Position numbers and translations under genes: made by a program. Below are positions 29,311 to 38,238 of a stretch of 39,489 nt of DNA, in pieces (positions within the stretch are counted from its first letter, which is position 1; each line of letters begins with the position of its first letter). Source of the DNA: a virus; IMG/VR virus record IMGVR_UViG_3300031825_000042, positions 1-39,489 of that record, one strand, 5' to 3'. The notes beneath the pieces are model-generated. The model did not search any database and had not been told where the DNA came from. It was given only the letters and a program-made list of their open reading frames with translations.

Positions 29311-29909
29311 GGATTTTGCAACGTAGCCAGTTGGGCTTCAAGATCCGCAAGTTCAGCTTTCCATATTGGAAGATTAGCTTCTGCATCGGATAATAATTTT
29401 TTGGTGAGCGCAATTTGATCTTCATACTGTTTAATCCTGCTTTCATCATATAAAGGAGATCTATCATCTTTATATAACTTTTGAAGATCTATCATTTCAT
29501 TTGCGAATTTTATACTATTATTAGCAGCCTCTTCATTTTCCAATACCGATGTAGCTTCATTAATTTTCACTTTCAAATTTCCAATTTTAGTTCTCAACTC
29601 GTCTTTTTTAAAGGTAACCGCATCAGAATCATCAACAGCGCCAGTAGACGATGTTAGGTTTACTTCCGTACTATTCACGCTTACCTCCATCCCCAAGGCA
29701 GTTGCTGTTGAACGCAAAGGAACGTACGTTGTACTGTTTATTACAGCGCCTTGGTCTATTTTTTTCCCATTCAGTTTTACTGATATTTCCTTGTCAACTT
29801 TCAAACCTACAAGTTTTGTTCCAGCTCCGTATATTTCTGGACTAAACGATAAACCAACACCAATGATAATACCGGCAAATACTAGGGATACACTGCGTAT
29901 TTTTTTCAT
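29307..29909 (-). CDS. Secreted copper-amine-oxidase-like stalk domain protein
   Basis: The 200-residue protein has a signal peptide (MKKIRSVSLVFAGIIIGVGL, cleavage near residues 25-30) and a stalk domain at about 35-85 (SVKLNGKKIDQGAVINSTTY, VPLRSTATALGMEVSVN) as found in many Paenibacillus wall proteins. A long coiled coil to the C-terminus follows (LRTKIGNLKVKINEATSVLE ... ANLPIWKAELADLEAQLATL). It is not a virion-gene type and has its own promoter (29940-29948), so it is probably expressed from the prophage and acts at the host surface. ATG 29909 follows GAGGTG. Confidence 0.75.
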   Translation of the reverse strand: MKKIRSVSLVFAGIIIGVGLSFSPEIYGAGTKLVGLKVDKEISVKLNGKKIDQGAVINSTTYVPLRSTATALGMEVSVNSTEVNLTSSTGAVDDSDAVTFKKDELRTKIGNLKVKINEATSVLENEEAANNSIKFANEMIDLQKLYKDDRSPLYDESRIKQYEDQIALTKKLLSDAEANLPIWKAELADLEAQLATLQNP

Positions 29910-29939
29910 TTTCCGCACCTCGTGTCATTATTTGCCATC

Positions 29940-29948
29940 AGTATATCA
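29940..29948 (-). promoter_or_regulatory. Extended -10 before the secreted-protein gene
   Basis: TGaTATACT without a clear -35, in the 40-base gap after the fibre gene; it would allow expression independent of the late promoter. Confidence 0.5.
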
Positions 29949-29949
29949 T

Positions 29950-30675
29950 TTAATTTTGTGTATGGCTATGTGTAGGAATGCCTGTCCATGTTACAAAACC
30001 ACCTCCATTGACTGCCAATTGTGTTCCTATTGGTATACCGCCGTTTGCAGATCCGGATAAACTAGTAGACACACCTGCCGAAGCTTTTCCAGAGAGTTTA
30101 GTTTGTAATGTTTGATTTGTGTCTGTATCCCATAATTTACTGAATGGAGTTTTTGCATAATAAGAAGCACCGACTCCAGGGGAAATAATAATGTCTTTAC
30201 CTGATTCTAAGTATAAGTCAGCTCCCGTTGTGCTTAAATGCGCTATTGTACCTAACAAGAACATTGTAATGTTAGCTAGTCCATTGCTTGAAATTAACTG
30301 CGGAGAACCACCTGCTCCCAATGCATTGATAAGAAGGTAACTAGCAGCAGTTGCATACGCCCCAAACAAATTGTCATCGGGGTTCATTTCTACACGTGGA
30401 TATTCATCACTACTTTTAATCGTCGCCCCGGTCATGGTGACTTTACCGTCAATATCAGCCTGAAATGTCACATCTGTTCCATCGGTAATTGTAATACCCT
30501 CATCATTGATCGTTACCGCGGCCCCGCCATTGAGTTGTATGTTGAGCTCATTGATGTTCTTCCAGTCCAGATTCTGCATCAGCCACGTGAGTTCCTTCGC
30601 CATTTTACCCACGGCGTTCTTCAATTCATCCATTGAGCTCATACCCTCAACGTTCGGCAAACTAAATGAAGCCAT
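29950..30675 (-). CDS. Tail fibre or needle protein
   Basis: The 241 residues begin with a helical N-terminus (MASFSLPNVEGMSSMDELKN ... LTWLMQNLDWKNINELNIQL), then repetitive beta-rich sequence with Gly/Thr/Asp turns (VTINDEGITITDGTDVTFQA, DIDGKVTMTGATIKSSDEYP) typical of trimeric fibres. It ends GGFVTWTGIPTHSHTQN, a His-containing fibre tip pattern. It is directly coupled (TAATG) to the tail hub gene. It is probably a receptor-binding or baseplate fibre. Confidence 0.7.
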   Translation of the reverse strand: MASFSLPNVEGMSSMDELKNAVGKMAKELTWLMQNLDWKNINELNIQLNGGAAVTINDEGITITDGTDVTFQADIDGKVTMTGATIKSSDEYPRVEMNPDDNLFGAYATAASYLLINALGAGGSPQLISSNGLANITMFLLGTIAHLSTTGADLYLESGKDIIISPGVGASYYAKTPFSKLWDTDTNQTLQTKLSGKASAGVSTSLSGSANGGIPIGTQLAVNGGGFVTWTGIPTHSHTQN

Positions 30676-32065
30676 TATGCATTCCTCCCTGAGATTTCGC
30701 GTACTACGCGGTGTATTTTAACTTTTCCGGTGCCGTATAGCTTCAGTCGGTACCAGGTTTGGGGTGCGTTAACAATGACCGGGATACGGATGCTTTGGAT
30801 GGCGCCGGTTCCGTTGGTAGTAGAGTTAACCACGTTCCAAGCGCCGCCCTCTGTACCTCCCGCATAAGCCACATATAACGAAGACCCCGGCTCAATATCA
30901 CCTATGATCCAAATGCGGTTTATGGTCTTACGAACCGTTTCGTCACCTTCGCTGAATGGTTTGGTTTCAATGGACCAGTTGATAGCCGCGCCGTTGTCTG
31001 TTGTCCCGCCCATTTGCAGCACCTGACCGCCTGACGTGCCGATATAGAGCGTTTGTCCGTCCAGGTAATACGATGTAGCCACGAAGCTACAAGGCCACCA
31101 GCGACCTCCCTGGAGGTCAAATTTAAGCGTGATGTTTGGAAGTGTATTTCCCCCGGTCACCAGTGACAGGTAAAGAAAACGCCCATCAGTTCCGGCCACG
31201 CAGTGTTTCGCGTAAGCTTGGTTGATGGACGCAATGTAATTTTTGATGGGATCGCTTATTTTTACAGGCGCGGCCCCTCCAGAGTAGGAATATACTCCGT
31301 CAGGGCCTAGCCAAAAAGCGCCGAATTGGTTGGAACGATGGTGCGGTCTGAGATACAACCAACCCCGTAAGGGTTTTGCATCTGGAAGTTTGTACTGTCT
31401 TCGCCATATAGCTCATGCAGCGTGTACTTTTTGAAGAGGATCACATGATCGGCGTAAGCAATAAGGCCGGTTGGCTTCTCTCCGTCCGGTGTTTCTACAG
31501 TGATTTTACCGGTTCCGGTATACTTATTTGTTGATGTCCAATCATCCGCAAGCCGAAGACCGGAGAAGCTTAGCAGATTGTCGTTACGATTAGCCAAGTA
31601 GAACCGGTTCGCGTGTGTCGTAAGGAATGCACTTGCTGCCGGCGCACTGCCAAGTGTGGTCAGTGTTGTACCGTCCCATTGCCGCAGTTGCAAGGAGCCA
31701 TCGAGAAAGTATAACTTACTACCATCGAAAAACATAGCTGCATCCCACAATCGGTCATTGTTGGTGTCACCATATTCATACACAGCCGCCCACGCTGACC
31801 CTGTGTACAGATACAGGCCTTTCCCGTTGCCGCAGTACCAAACACCCAGGAACTTAAACAGGCGGTTAATATAGCCCATAGGTGTGCTGTGTAGTGCGTA
31901 ACCGTCGCGCACCTGAAGCGTGGGATAAATAAAAGAGTCCACGTTGAGTGCATCGGTGCATTGCCCGTCTGCAATCTCTATGGACTCCACGGATTGATTT
32001 AAACCATCGGCCAGTGTAACAATGACCGGTTTTGATTTAGTTGGTGAAGATGTCCAGGGTTGCAT
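30675..32065 (-). CDS. Tail hub/stabilisation protein split by a -1 shift (two frames)
   Basis: The first frame runs from ATG 32065 (MQPWTSSPTKSKPVIVTLAD) to a stop near 31307. The second continues the same protein from about 31325 to 30675. The joint is at a run of five Ts (minus strand 31317-31313): TNSALF in frame one and WLGPDGVYSYSGG in the other join smoothly if one base is re-read or one T is missing. The combined product is about 463 residues of repeated beta strands (WDGTTLTTLGSAPAASAFLT, YLANRNDNLLSFSG), a propeller-like tail protein found beside the connector in podoviruses of this type. It is either programmed frameshifting, a mutation or a sequencing error in the homopolymer. Confidence 0.75.
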
Positions 32066-32088
32066 GAAGCTCCTCCTTTCTTATGGAC

Positions 32089-33459
32089 CTATAAAGAATT
32101 CAAAAAGTCCAATATTTTGTCTGCTAATGTCACGTGTCCGTTATCGTTAGGATGTAAACCATCTGGAAGTGCATACGTGCGGTAATTCGCATCCCACGCG
32201 TATACATTTCCTTTTCTGTACAAATCCAGAACAGGCACAGAATACCTTGCGCACACTTTGATAATGGCATCAGTAATTTGTTCCAGAGTTACACCCGTTG
32301 ATGATGTACCCCAACTGTTGTTGCGAGGTATAGGCGTAAACACTGCTATGGTTTTGGTAGGGAACATAGTTACCAGCTGTCTAATTGTGTAGTCAACCGC
32401 CCCATAGAAGGTTAGCGCAGGGTCAGTGTCACCGAAACTACCCAGCACAAGAGTCTTACCTGTCTCTCCCCAATCGTTTGTACCTCCAAACACTGTAATC
32501 AGATCCGCGTTTGATGCCAGCGCAACGAGTCGGTTATAAAAAGCAGCGTTGCCACCCCATGGTGTAAACCATCCCGTGCCACTTAATCCGTAGTTATTCA
32601 CCGTGCAACTTATCTTACTTGCAATATAGTCCTGATAGTTTTTTGTCGTTTTGTCATTATGCTCCGTGATACTATCGCCGATTACATTCCATATCTTTCC
32701 CGTCCATTTAGATGTCGTGGCAATACTACTACTTATGACATTTTTAAATTCTGCATCCGTGATCTCAATATGATAACCAAACCCCAGGTAAGAGGACGGC
32801 AACGTACCTAATACAAACATGGCTGTAGCTAAAGCAGCATTGCTAAAGGTAATGCGAATATAAGCTGCTCCCGCTGGGGCGGTGATAGTTATCGGTGCGC
32901 CAGCCGATGAAAACCCGCTGATGAATACATGACTTGCATTGAAATAAGCACAGTCAAAACATGCAGTTATGTTATAAACTTTTGTAGGCGTAACCTCAAT
33001 ATAGTCACTTGCGGAGTAGCTGCTATTGGCGACAATTACACCAGTTGCCCCAGAGATTATCCCAGAAGTAACGGTGGTCTTATTAAATAAATTCTGTACG
33101 GATCTCATGAACGTTGTCTTGTTGGGCGTAATGCTCGCGTCCGCAGGAACCGCATTGATTGGAGCAGTTCCGGCAATTTGCTGTTTAAGTTCATCCGTGA
33201 GATACGTCTGATCTATCAAACCAGCATTTTTACTTATTTGACTAACCGTTATTGTTCCGGTCTTGTCTAACTTATTGTCCAGTTGAGTGACTTGTGAGGG
33301 GCTCATAAGACCGCCTATGGATGCATTAGCATATGAAATCGGATCAGATCCATTAGGCAAATGCTTGGCTGCATGATTTCCAGGCGCTTGTGCATTCAGT
33401 ACAGAAGGTACGACACCTCCATCAATAAATTGCTGTGCGATCAATTCTGATGAACTCAT
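32089..33459 (-). CDS. Tail protein with SGNH/GDSL hydrolase domain
   Basis: The 456-residue protein has an N-terminal attachment part (LIAQQFIDGGVVPSVLNAQA ... ASIGGLMSPSQVTQLDNKLD), a central beta-sandwich (about 125-235) and a C-terminal SGNH hydrolase. The hydrolase has block I GDSIT (Ser263), GLSGTG, block III GGTNDW (Asn328) and block V DGLHPNDNGH (Asp433, His436). It probably removes acyl groups from surface polysaccharide during adsorption. The start overlaps the connector gene by 4 bases. Confidence 0.88.
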   Translation of the reverse strand: MSSSELIAQQFIDGGVVPSVLNAQAPGNHAAKHLPNGSDPISYANASIGGLMSPSQVTQLDNKLDKTGTITVSQISKNAGLIDQTYLTDELKQQIAGTAPINAVPADASITPNKTTFMRSVQNLFNKTTVTSGIISGATGVIVANSSYSASDYIEVTPTKVYNITACFDCAYFNASHVFISGFSSAGAPITITAPAGAAYIRITFSNAALATAMFVLGTLPSSYLGFGYHIEITDAEFKNVISSSIATTSKWTGKIWNVIGDSITEHNDKTTKNYQDYIASKISCTVNNYGLSGTGWFTPWGGNAAFYNRLVALASNADLITVFGGTNDWGETGKTLVLGSFGDTDPALTFYGAVDYTIRQLVTMFPTKTIAVFTPIPRNNSWGTSSTGVTLEQITDAIIKVCARYSVPVLDLYRKGNVYAWDANYRTYALPDGLHPNDNGHVTLADKILDFLNSL

Positions 33460-34040
33460 AACAACCCCCCCATGACATCTTCAATAACAAGGTAATCCGG
33501 TGTTTCGTCATTGGATTTATGGAATTCATCCAGCAGCCCATTGTATTTACCTGTGTAGTTGTTAACCATAGCCACATCATTAAAGGCTTCGCATATCTGC
33601 ACCAATGCCCCATACACTAACAACATATGGAAATCCGCATCCAGTTCAGGGGTTGAAGTAAGGATTGCAGATACCAACGGTGTTGGCGAAATGTAGTACC
33701 ACATGGATATTCCATTTTCAACATCTTCTTCAGGTGTTGGATATATGCCAATGCCATTCGAGCCCACGAAGTAATAAAACGGGACGTTTGGATCGTGTTT
33801 CGTGTCTTGGTAGGTGTATTCCCTGCCTTGTATCACCACACTAAGAAGTGATGAACGCGGAAACGGCAATACATATGCAAATACATCCTTTTGCAAATTG
33901 AATATCGCCATCGACTTTACGCGGCATGTCGTTCGGAAAAGCTCATTTTGAATTTGGTTAATCTTACGGATCACACTATCATTGGACAGGCCATGAGGGT
34001 ACTTCTCTGCGATTTCGTCCAGTATTTCCTGTAATGTCAC
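33456..34040 (-). CDS. Head-tail adaptor protein
   Basis: The 194 residues start at GTG 34040 after AAGGGG. TLQEILDEIAEKYPHGLSND, VIRKINQIQNELFRTTCRVK, later DADFHMLLVYGALVQICEAF and NNYTGKYNGLLDEFHKSNDE. This is the mostly helical layout of phage adaptor proteins (P22 gp4-like role) that bind beneath the portal. The position between capsid and tail genes supports this. The name rests on position and general pattern. Confidence 0.65.
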   Translation of the reverse strand: MTLQEILDEIAEKYPHGLSNDSVIRKINQIQNELFRTTCRVKSMAIFNLQKDVFAYVLPFPRSSLLSVVIQGREYTYQDTKHDPNVPFYYFVGSNGIGIYPTPEEDVENGISMWYYISPTPLVSAILTSTPELDADFHMLLVYGALVQICEAFNDVAMVNNYTGKYNGLLDEFHKSNDETPDYLVIEDVMGGLL

Positions 34041-34060
34041 GGTATCACCCCTTAATAGAC

Positions 34061-34083
34061 AAAAAGGCCCCATTGCGGGGCCC
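34061..34083 (-). terminator. Terminator between the small head gene and the adaptor gene
   Basis: Minus strand GGCCCC-gcaat-GGGGCC followed by T5, directly after the stop at 34087 and 20 bases before the next start. Confidence 0.85.
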
Positions 34084-34086
34084 TTG

Positions 34087-34377
34087 TCACATCACTTTGA
34101 TTTCTTGGCTGGTGCTTTTTTCAATACGCTGATTGACCGCGCGTGTGCGTTCATAAGAATCCTGCCAGATTTCAGCAATGACCTGCGGCACTTCTACGGT
34201 GACTCCCCGGGGGATTGTGTAGATCACACCGTTGAATCCAACCGGAACAACCTTATCAGAAGGGTTCTGCGGATCGTCAGGGATGATAATTTTCACTTTT
34301 GGCATTTCCTGCAGCTGCTGCGCTGCGCTCTTTTCTGCTTCTGCTGCTTGTTTTTCAAGTGATTTTTCTGTTGCCAT
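34087..34377 (-). CDS. Small head-region protein (96 aa)
   Basis: MATEKSLEKQAAEAEKSAAQ opens a helical, charged N-terminus. A small beta domain follows (KIIIPDDPQNPSDKVVPVGF, NGVIYTIPRGVTVEVPQVIA, EIWQDS). Proteins with this NGxxYxIPRG pattern occur next to N4-gp56-type capsid genes; the role is unknown but may be capsid decoration or connector-related. It is isolated by terminators on both sides. Confidence 0.7.
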   Translation of the reverse strand: MATEKSLEKQAAEAEKSAAQQLQEMPKVKIIIPDDPQNPSDKVVPVGFNGVIYTIPRGVTVEVPQVIAEIWQDSYERTRAVNQRIEKSTSQEIKVM

Positions 34378-34392
34378 GGTATTTTCCTCCTC

Positions 34393-34419
34393 AAATTAAA
34401 AGGGAGCCGTTAGGCCCCC
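34393..34419 (-). terminator. Terminator after the capsid gene
   Basis: Minus strand GGGGGCC-taac-GGCTCCC (one G-U) followed by TTTTAATTT. Confidence 0.8.
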
Positions 34420-34432
34420 TCATTCAGTGATG

Positions 34433-35395
34433 TTATACAGATGCGCCGGATTCGTAACGGATGATTGCCAGTTCCTGCAGCCGAACAGCTGTGAACGCGC
34501 ATTTCCATGCAATGGTGTTGAATTGGTTCAGTGGGTCAGCAGATCCAGCAGATCCAGCAGGGTGAACGATGATTTCAGGTTTCATAGAACCGCCAATGTC
34601 AGGCAGGCCATAAGCACCGCGGCCTAGGAAGATGGTACCGTAGATATCCGCAGACGATGCACCAGCACCAGCGAATTTTACACCGTTGTCCACTTCCATG
34701 AAGTAGATGCCGTACATTTTGCCGAGGATCCCTTCCTCACGGTTCTTGGTATCAACATAGGTGTTTTGATCCTTCCACTCCTGTGTCTGCATAAGGTCCA
34801 TAGCCACAAAAGGATGTACCAAAGCCACGAATCCAGAGCCACCACCGGGAAGCTTTATTTCCTTGACCTTGTTGTTTTTCATCGTCCGGCGTACCTTCAG
34901 GATATCAGCAGCGGTAATCTTGTCCGTTGCAGCTGTAAGTACACGGGAAGCTTTACCATTGGCATAGATTACGTTTGTTCCAGCGGCTACAATGTCGCGC
35001 ACAATGGTGTCGATGGATTCACCTGCATTTTCACCCATAAGGCCGGATGCTTCCTGCAAGAGTGGATCGTATCCAGTCATATTAATGAATTCAGAAATCT
35101 TGGTCCAGCTGCCGTATTCGGCTACTGTTGCCGTGATAGCCACGATATCCAAGTTTACGCCATCTGGAGTAACACCCTCAGTCAGTGCCGTAGTGGATAC
35201 AGCCAGCGAATTCAACCGCCGGAAGTTGGTTGTCGCGCCTTTGCGGTTTGGAATGGTCTTCTTTTCACCGAACTGTGTCCATTTAAGCTCTGGCAGCAGT
35301 CTTTCAAGCAATTCGTCCTGGAAATAAGTATGTTGTTCTGCTGTAAGTGCGTTAACTCCGGCTGTTGCGTTATACCCTTGTACTGATGTTGCCAT
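34433..35395 (-). CDS. Major capsid protein, N4-gp56 family
   Basis: The 320 residues start MATSVQGYNATAGVNALTAE, then FQDELLERLLPELKWTQFGE KKTIPNRKGATTNFRRLNSL, YGSWTKISEFINMTGYDPLL and GFVALVHPFVAMDLMQTQEW. The order of N-arm, long spine helix and A-domain is that of HK97-fold capsids of the N4-gp56 family. ATG follows AAGGGGATG. It is flanked by scaffold upstream and a terminator downstream, which may set capsid mRNA levels. Confidence 0.92.
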   Translation of the reverse strand: MATSVQGYNATAGVNALTAEQHTYFQDELLERLLPELKWTQFGEKKTIPNRKGATTNFRRLNSLAVSTTALTEGVTPDGVNLDIVAITATVAEYGSWTKISEFINMTGYDPLLQEASGLMGENAGESIDTIVRDIVAAGTNVIYANGKASRVLTAATDKITAADILKVRRTMKNNKVKEIKLPGGGSGFVALVHPFVAMDLMQTQEWKDQNTYVDTKNREEGILGKMYGIYFMEVDNGVKFAGAGASSADIYGTIFLGRGAYGLPDIGGSMKPEIIVHPAGSAGSADPLNQFNTIAWKCAFTAVRLQELAIIRYESGASV

Positions 35396-35409
35396 GGTAA
35401 TTCATCCCC

Positions 35410-36186
35410 TTAGTATGGTTGTCCGCGCTTAATGGCCTCACGGTACGCTTTTCGCTCTGCTGGAGACATTGCCATGTATCCTGTGGCTTGCTCTGGTGCG
35501 TCAGCGCCCAATGCGCCTGTCGAGCTGTCGGCGTTTTGTTGCAGTCTTCGTATGGCCTCCTGCTGGGCCTGTTGCGATGCTGTAGTAACCCGCGTGTCGT
35601 AAGTAAGAATCTTGTAGGCATCTTCCAAGCTGTAGCCTTTGGCTGCGGCAAGGTTGATTACGTCCATCTTGTGCTGTGCGAAGTCTGGATAGTTGGCGGT
35701 ATCGCTCTCCATGCTGGAGATTTGCGCTTCCACCTTCTGAAGTGCGTCTTGTTCGGCTCTCTGCTGGTCGCGCTGCTTAAGTTGATCAAGCTCACTCTTC
35801 AGCGGCTGCACGTATTCGCGGATTACATCCTCTGGAACGCCCAAACGCTCGGCTTCTTCCTGGATGCGTCGGTCTGTTTCAGCCTGTTCTAGTGCGGTCA
35901 TGTATTCTTCATGATTGCTGAACCCGTAGAACTTAGCAGTTCGTTCAAGCATTTGTTGATATCGCTCAGCATCCTTGGCTTTTGTTCCATATTCCTGCTC
36001 GTACTTCTGCTTAATTGCGGAGATGCGTTTTTCCCAAGCAACATTTTCTACTGGTGCTGCATCGTCGGACCCGGCTTCGGTCTGTGTTTCAACGCCCGTA
36101 TCGACGGTTTCTGTTGCTGGTGCGGATTGCTCTGATTGCAGGGCGGCTTCCCCTGCCACTTCAACGCCCGTTTGTACTTCTTCCAT
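35410..36186 (-). CDS. Scaffolding-like protein
   Basis: The 258-residue, very acidic, Gln/Glu-rich protein has a disordered N-terminus (Val/Thr/Glu repeats), a long helical middle (ISAIKQKYEQEYGTKAKDAE, QPLKSELDQLKQRDQQRAEQ) and a basic end (ERKAYREAIKRGQPY). Composition and position between portal and capsid are typical of scaffolding proteins that guide procapsid assembly and then leave. Two short direct repeats encoding TGVE lie in its 5' part. Confidence 0.8.
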   Translation of the reverse strand: MEEVQTGVEVAGEAALQSEQSAPATETVDTGVETQTEAGSDDAAPVENVAWEKRISAIKQKYEQEYGTKAKDAERYQQMLERTAKFYGFSNHEEYMTALEQAETDRRIQEEAERLGVPEDVIREYVQPLKSELDQLKQRDQQRAEQDALQKVEAQISSMESDTANYPDFAQHKMDVINLAAAKGYSLEDAYKILTYDTRVTTASQQAQQEAIRRLQQNADSSTGALGADAPEQATGYMAMSPAERKAYREAIKRGQPY

Positions 36187-36250
36187 GGTAAAACCCTCCT
36201 AAAGATGTGTTGTGCGGCTTCCACAACGATTCAACGCCCGATTTTGTATA

Positions 36251-36284
36251 TAGAAAGGGACCAACGCTGCTCTGCGAAGGTCCC
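36251..36284 (-). terminator. Terminator after the portal gene
   Basis: Minus strand GGGACC/GGTCCC with an inner CGC/GCG stem, followed by TTTCTA. Weaker T-run than the others. Confidence 0.6.
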
Positions 36285-36290
36285 ATTGTT

Positions 36291-38039
36291 TTACATGCCT
36301 GATGCTATAGGTGGATTCGGTACGGCTTGCGATGCCTGCTGAGCTAAAAGGTTCTGCTGCAGGAACATAAACTGTTGCTCAGGCGGCATGGTATCGAACA
36401 CTTGCTTTTCCTCCGGCTGCATCGAAGCGACCAGCTGTTCCATTTGCCCGATGATTCCCTTTTTCTCCTCCAGTTCCTTCATAAGCCTGTCGCGGAACGG
36501 CACAACTGCATGCGGTGCATACTTGAGATACTGCATGTAATCGATGTCCCCGCGGTCTAGAGCCTTGTCCAAGCTCGACAGCATGAGCGATTCGGAGTAA
36601 GTGGAGGAAGGGCCTACATCAATTTTGAGTGACATAGGTACATCCTGGTACTGTGAACCATCGAACATGGCTGGATATTCTTCGCCATCATCATCCTTAA
36701 GCGTCACTTGGCGCGGAAGATTGTATTTCACCTTCCAGATGTCTTCCCAAATGCGGCCAATGTCCTCGATAAATGAGTAGAAACGGCGCTTGATAGACTC
36801 AATTGGGATAGCCGAAGCCTTTTGTAGCAGCATGATTGCTGTAGCATTAAGGTCCGATGATGGTGCAGATCCTGTTGCAGCTTCGTCAGCCCCGGTCATT
36901 TGGCGGGTGTAGGTCAATATGGCTTCTACCAAGTTTCCGGCTACCGCGCTGATGTTGCCGGGTGTGAGGTACTTGGCCCCGTCACCCTGTCCCACAGGCA
37001 GGTGATCCTCAATCATTTCACCAGGTGCGTTGGTGATCTTGCTCGGGTCAATCGCACCCTTTTTGTACAGCAGCTTAGGCCAGCCTGTGAGCTGTACAGA
37101 GAGGATCTGCATAGCCACCAGTGTATTGATGGCCTTTTGGTTCGGGATCAGGCCCTCAGTGTCACCAATGCCTATAATTGACTTCTTACGTCTATCCCAC
37201 TGCATAACAGCGATAGGGTATAAACTCAGCATGGTATCTGTTGGCTTTTTGATGGTTATGCCGCATGCAGATTTAGCAAACATCACCGTTCCGTTCTCTT
37301 TCCAGTACTTTGTCAGCGTCACTACCTTATCTGCATCGTCGACTTCAGTTTTTGCCATATCATAACCTTGATCCTGTGTGTCCTTGTCGGCTTTGATCAA
37401 GGTAAGGTTTGCCTCGGACATTCCGTTCCTTTTGGCAAATTCCCTCACACTCTTCACTGTTTCACGGCCAGATATGATGATTCCGGGTTGCAGTTGCACA
37501 TTACGTTGCTGCGGATTCTCAAAGAAAACATTGATTGGATCCAATACCTCACCGCACATCTTACCGATGTAAGGCGTCTTCACCCCGCCTTTAATGCTGG
37601 TGTCATAGTAATAATGCATAATAGCAGTTCCGGTATTAGCAGCCACGTCTAAAGCCTCTTCGTTGAGATCATCCTGCTTGATGTCTTCCCATGTCGCTGC
37701 GGCCAACCGGCTAAACATTGCTCCAGGGTCACCTTCTGTGTCTGCCTGAACCTGGCTAGCGTCTTCTTTTTCCTCTAGGCTGAACATCATATTGATTTGT
37801 TCACTCATGACGTTTGCTACTTTGTGTTTCTCAATCATCTTGATGATGTTGAACACTGGCCTCGGCAGTCCTTTTGTTCGCGGCGTTACTGCTGGCCACT
37901 GATCATCTGCTTTGAACCTTTCATACTCTGGCCATTTGTCCAAATAGCCCATTTTGCGGTAATATGATAGGCCATTCTTGTACTCTTTGTTCAGTTGTGA
38001 AGCTAGTTTGTCAGCTGCTTCTATTGCGACTTTTGCCAT
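36291..38039 (-). CDS. Portal protein, P22-like
   Basis: The 582-residue dodecameric ring protein sits at the packaging vertex. Features include LSYYRKMGYLDKWPEYERFK, PVFNIIKMIEKHKVANVMSE, AANTGTAIMHYYYDTSIKGG, VLDPINVFFENPQQRNVQ, MTGADEAATGSAPSSDLNAT and a Gln-rich helical C-terminus (MPPEQQFMFLQQNLLAQQAS). The pattern is that of P22-like portals of podoviruses. AAGGAGGTGAG precedes ATG 38039. Confidence 0.9.
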   Translation of the reverse strand: MAKVAIEAADKLASQLNKEYKNGLSYYRKMGYLDKWPEYERFKADDQWPAVTPRTKGLPRPVFNIIKMIEKHKVANVMSEQINMMFSLEEKEDASQVQADTEGDPGAMFSRLAAATWEDIKQDDLNEEALDVAANTGTAIMHYYYDTSIKGGVKTPYIGKMCGEVLDPINVFFENPQQRNVQLQPGIIISGRETVKSVREFAKRNGMSEANLTLIKADKDTQDQGYDMAKTEVDDADKVVTLTKYWKENGTVMFAKSACGITIKKPTDTMLSLYPIAVMQWDRRKKSIIGIGDTEGLIPNQKAINTLVAMQILSVQLTGWPKLLYKKGAIDPSKITNAPGEMIEDHLPVGQGDGAKYLTPGNISAVAGNLVEAILTYTRQMTGADEAATGSAPSSDLNATAIMLLQKASAIPIESIKRRFYSFIEDIGRIWEDIWKVKYNLPRQVTLKDDDGEEYPAMFDGSQYQDVPMSLKIDVGPSSTYSESLMLSSLDKALDRGDIDYMQYLKYAPHAVVPFRDRLMKELEEKKGIIGQMEQLVASMQPEEKQVFDTMPPEQQFMFLQQNLLAQQASQAVPNPPIASGM

Positions 38040-38043
38040 CTAT

Positions 38044-38238
38044 CTACTCACCTCCTTGCTTTGCGGCTCCATGAAGATACTCCATCATCAAGCTTTGCAC
38101 TTCTTGCTCAACTACTTGCGGTGTCGGCTTCACTTCACCTATGAATTCGCGCATCTTCGCATTGATTAGCGCGGTGGTCTCTTGCTCCAAGAGTGGGAGC
38201 TTAAGCAATTCCCCAAGCTCTGCTGCTTGCTCTACCAT
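38044..38238 (-). CDS. Small protein between terminase and portal (64 aa)
   Basis: MVEQAAELGELLKLPLLEQE, TTALINAKMREFIGEVKPTP, then acidic/Gln-rich. GGAGGTGAT precedes the ATG, which overlaps the end of terL. It is helical, and a packaging or portal accessory role can only be guessed. Confidence 0.6.
   Translation of the reverse strand: MVEQAAELGELLKLPLLEQETTALINAKMREFIGEVKPTPQVVEQEVQSLMMEYLHGAAKQGGE

Noticed and set aside
34766-35386. 206-codon rightward frame opposite the capsid gene
   Set aside because: Mirror frame of a strongly coding gene; Cys/His-rich translation without domain features.
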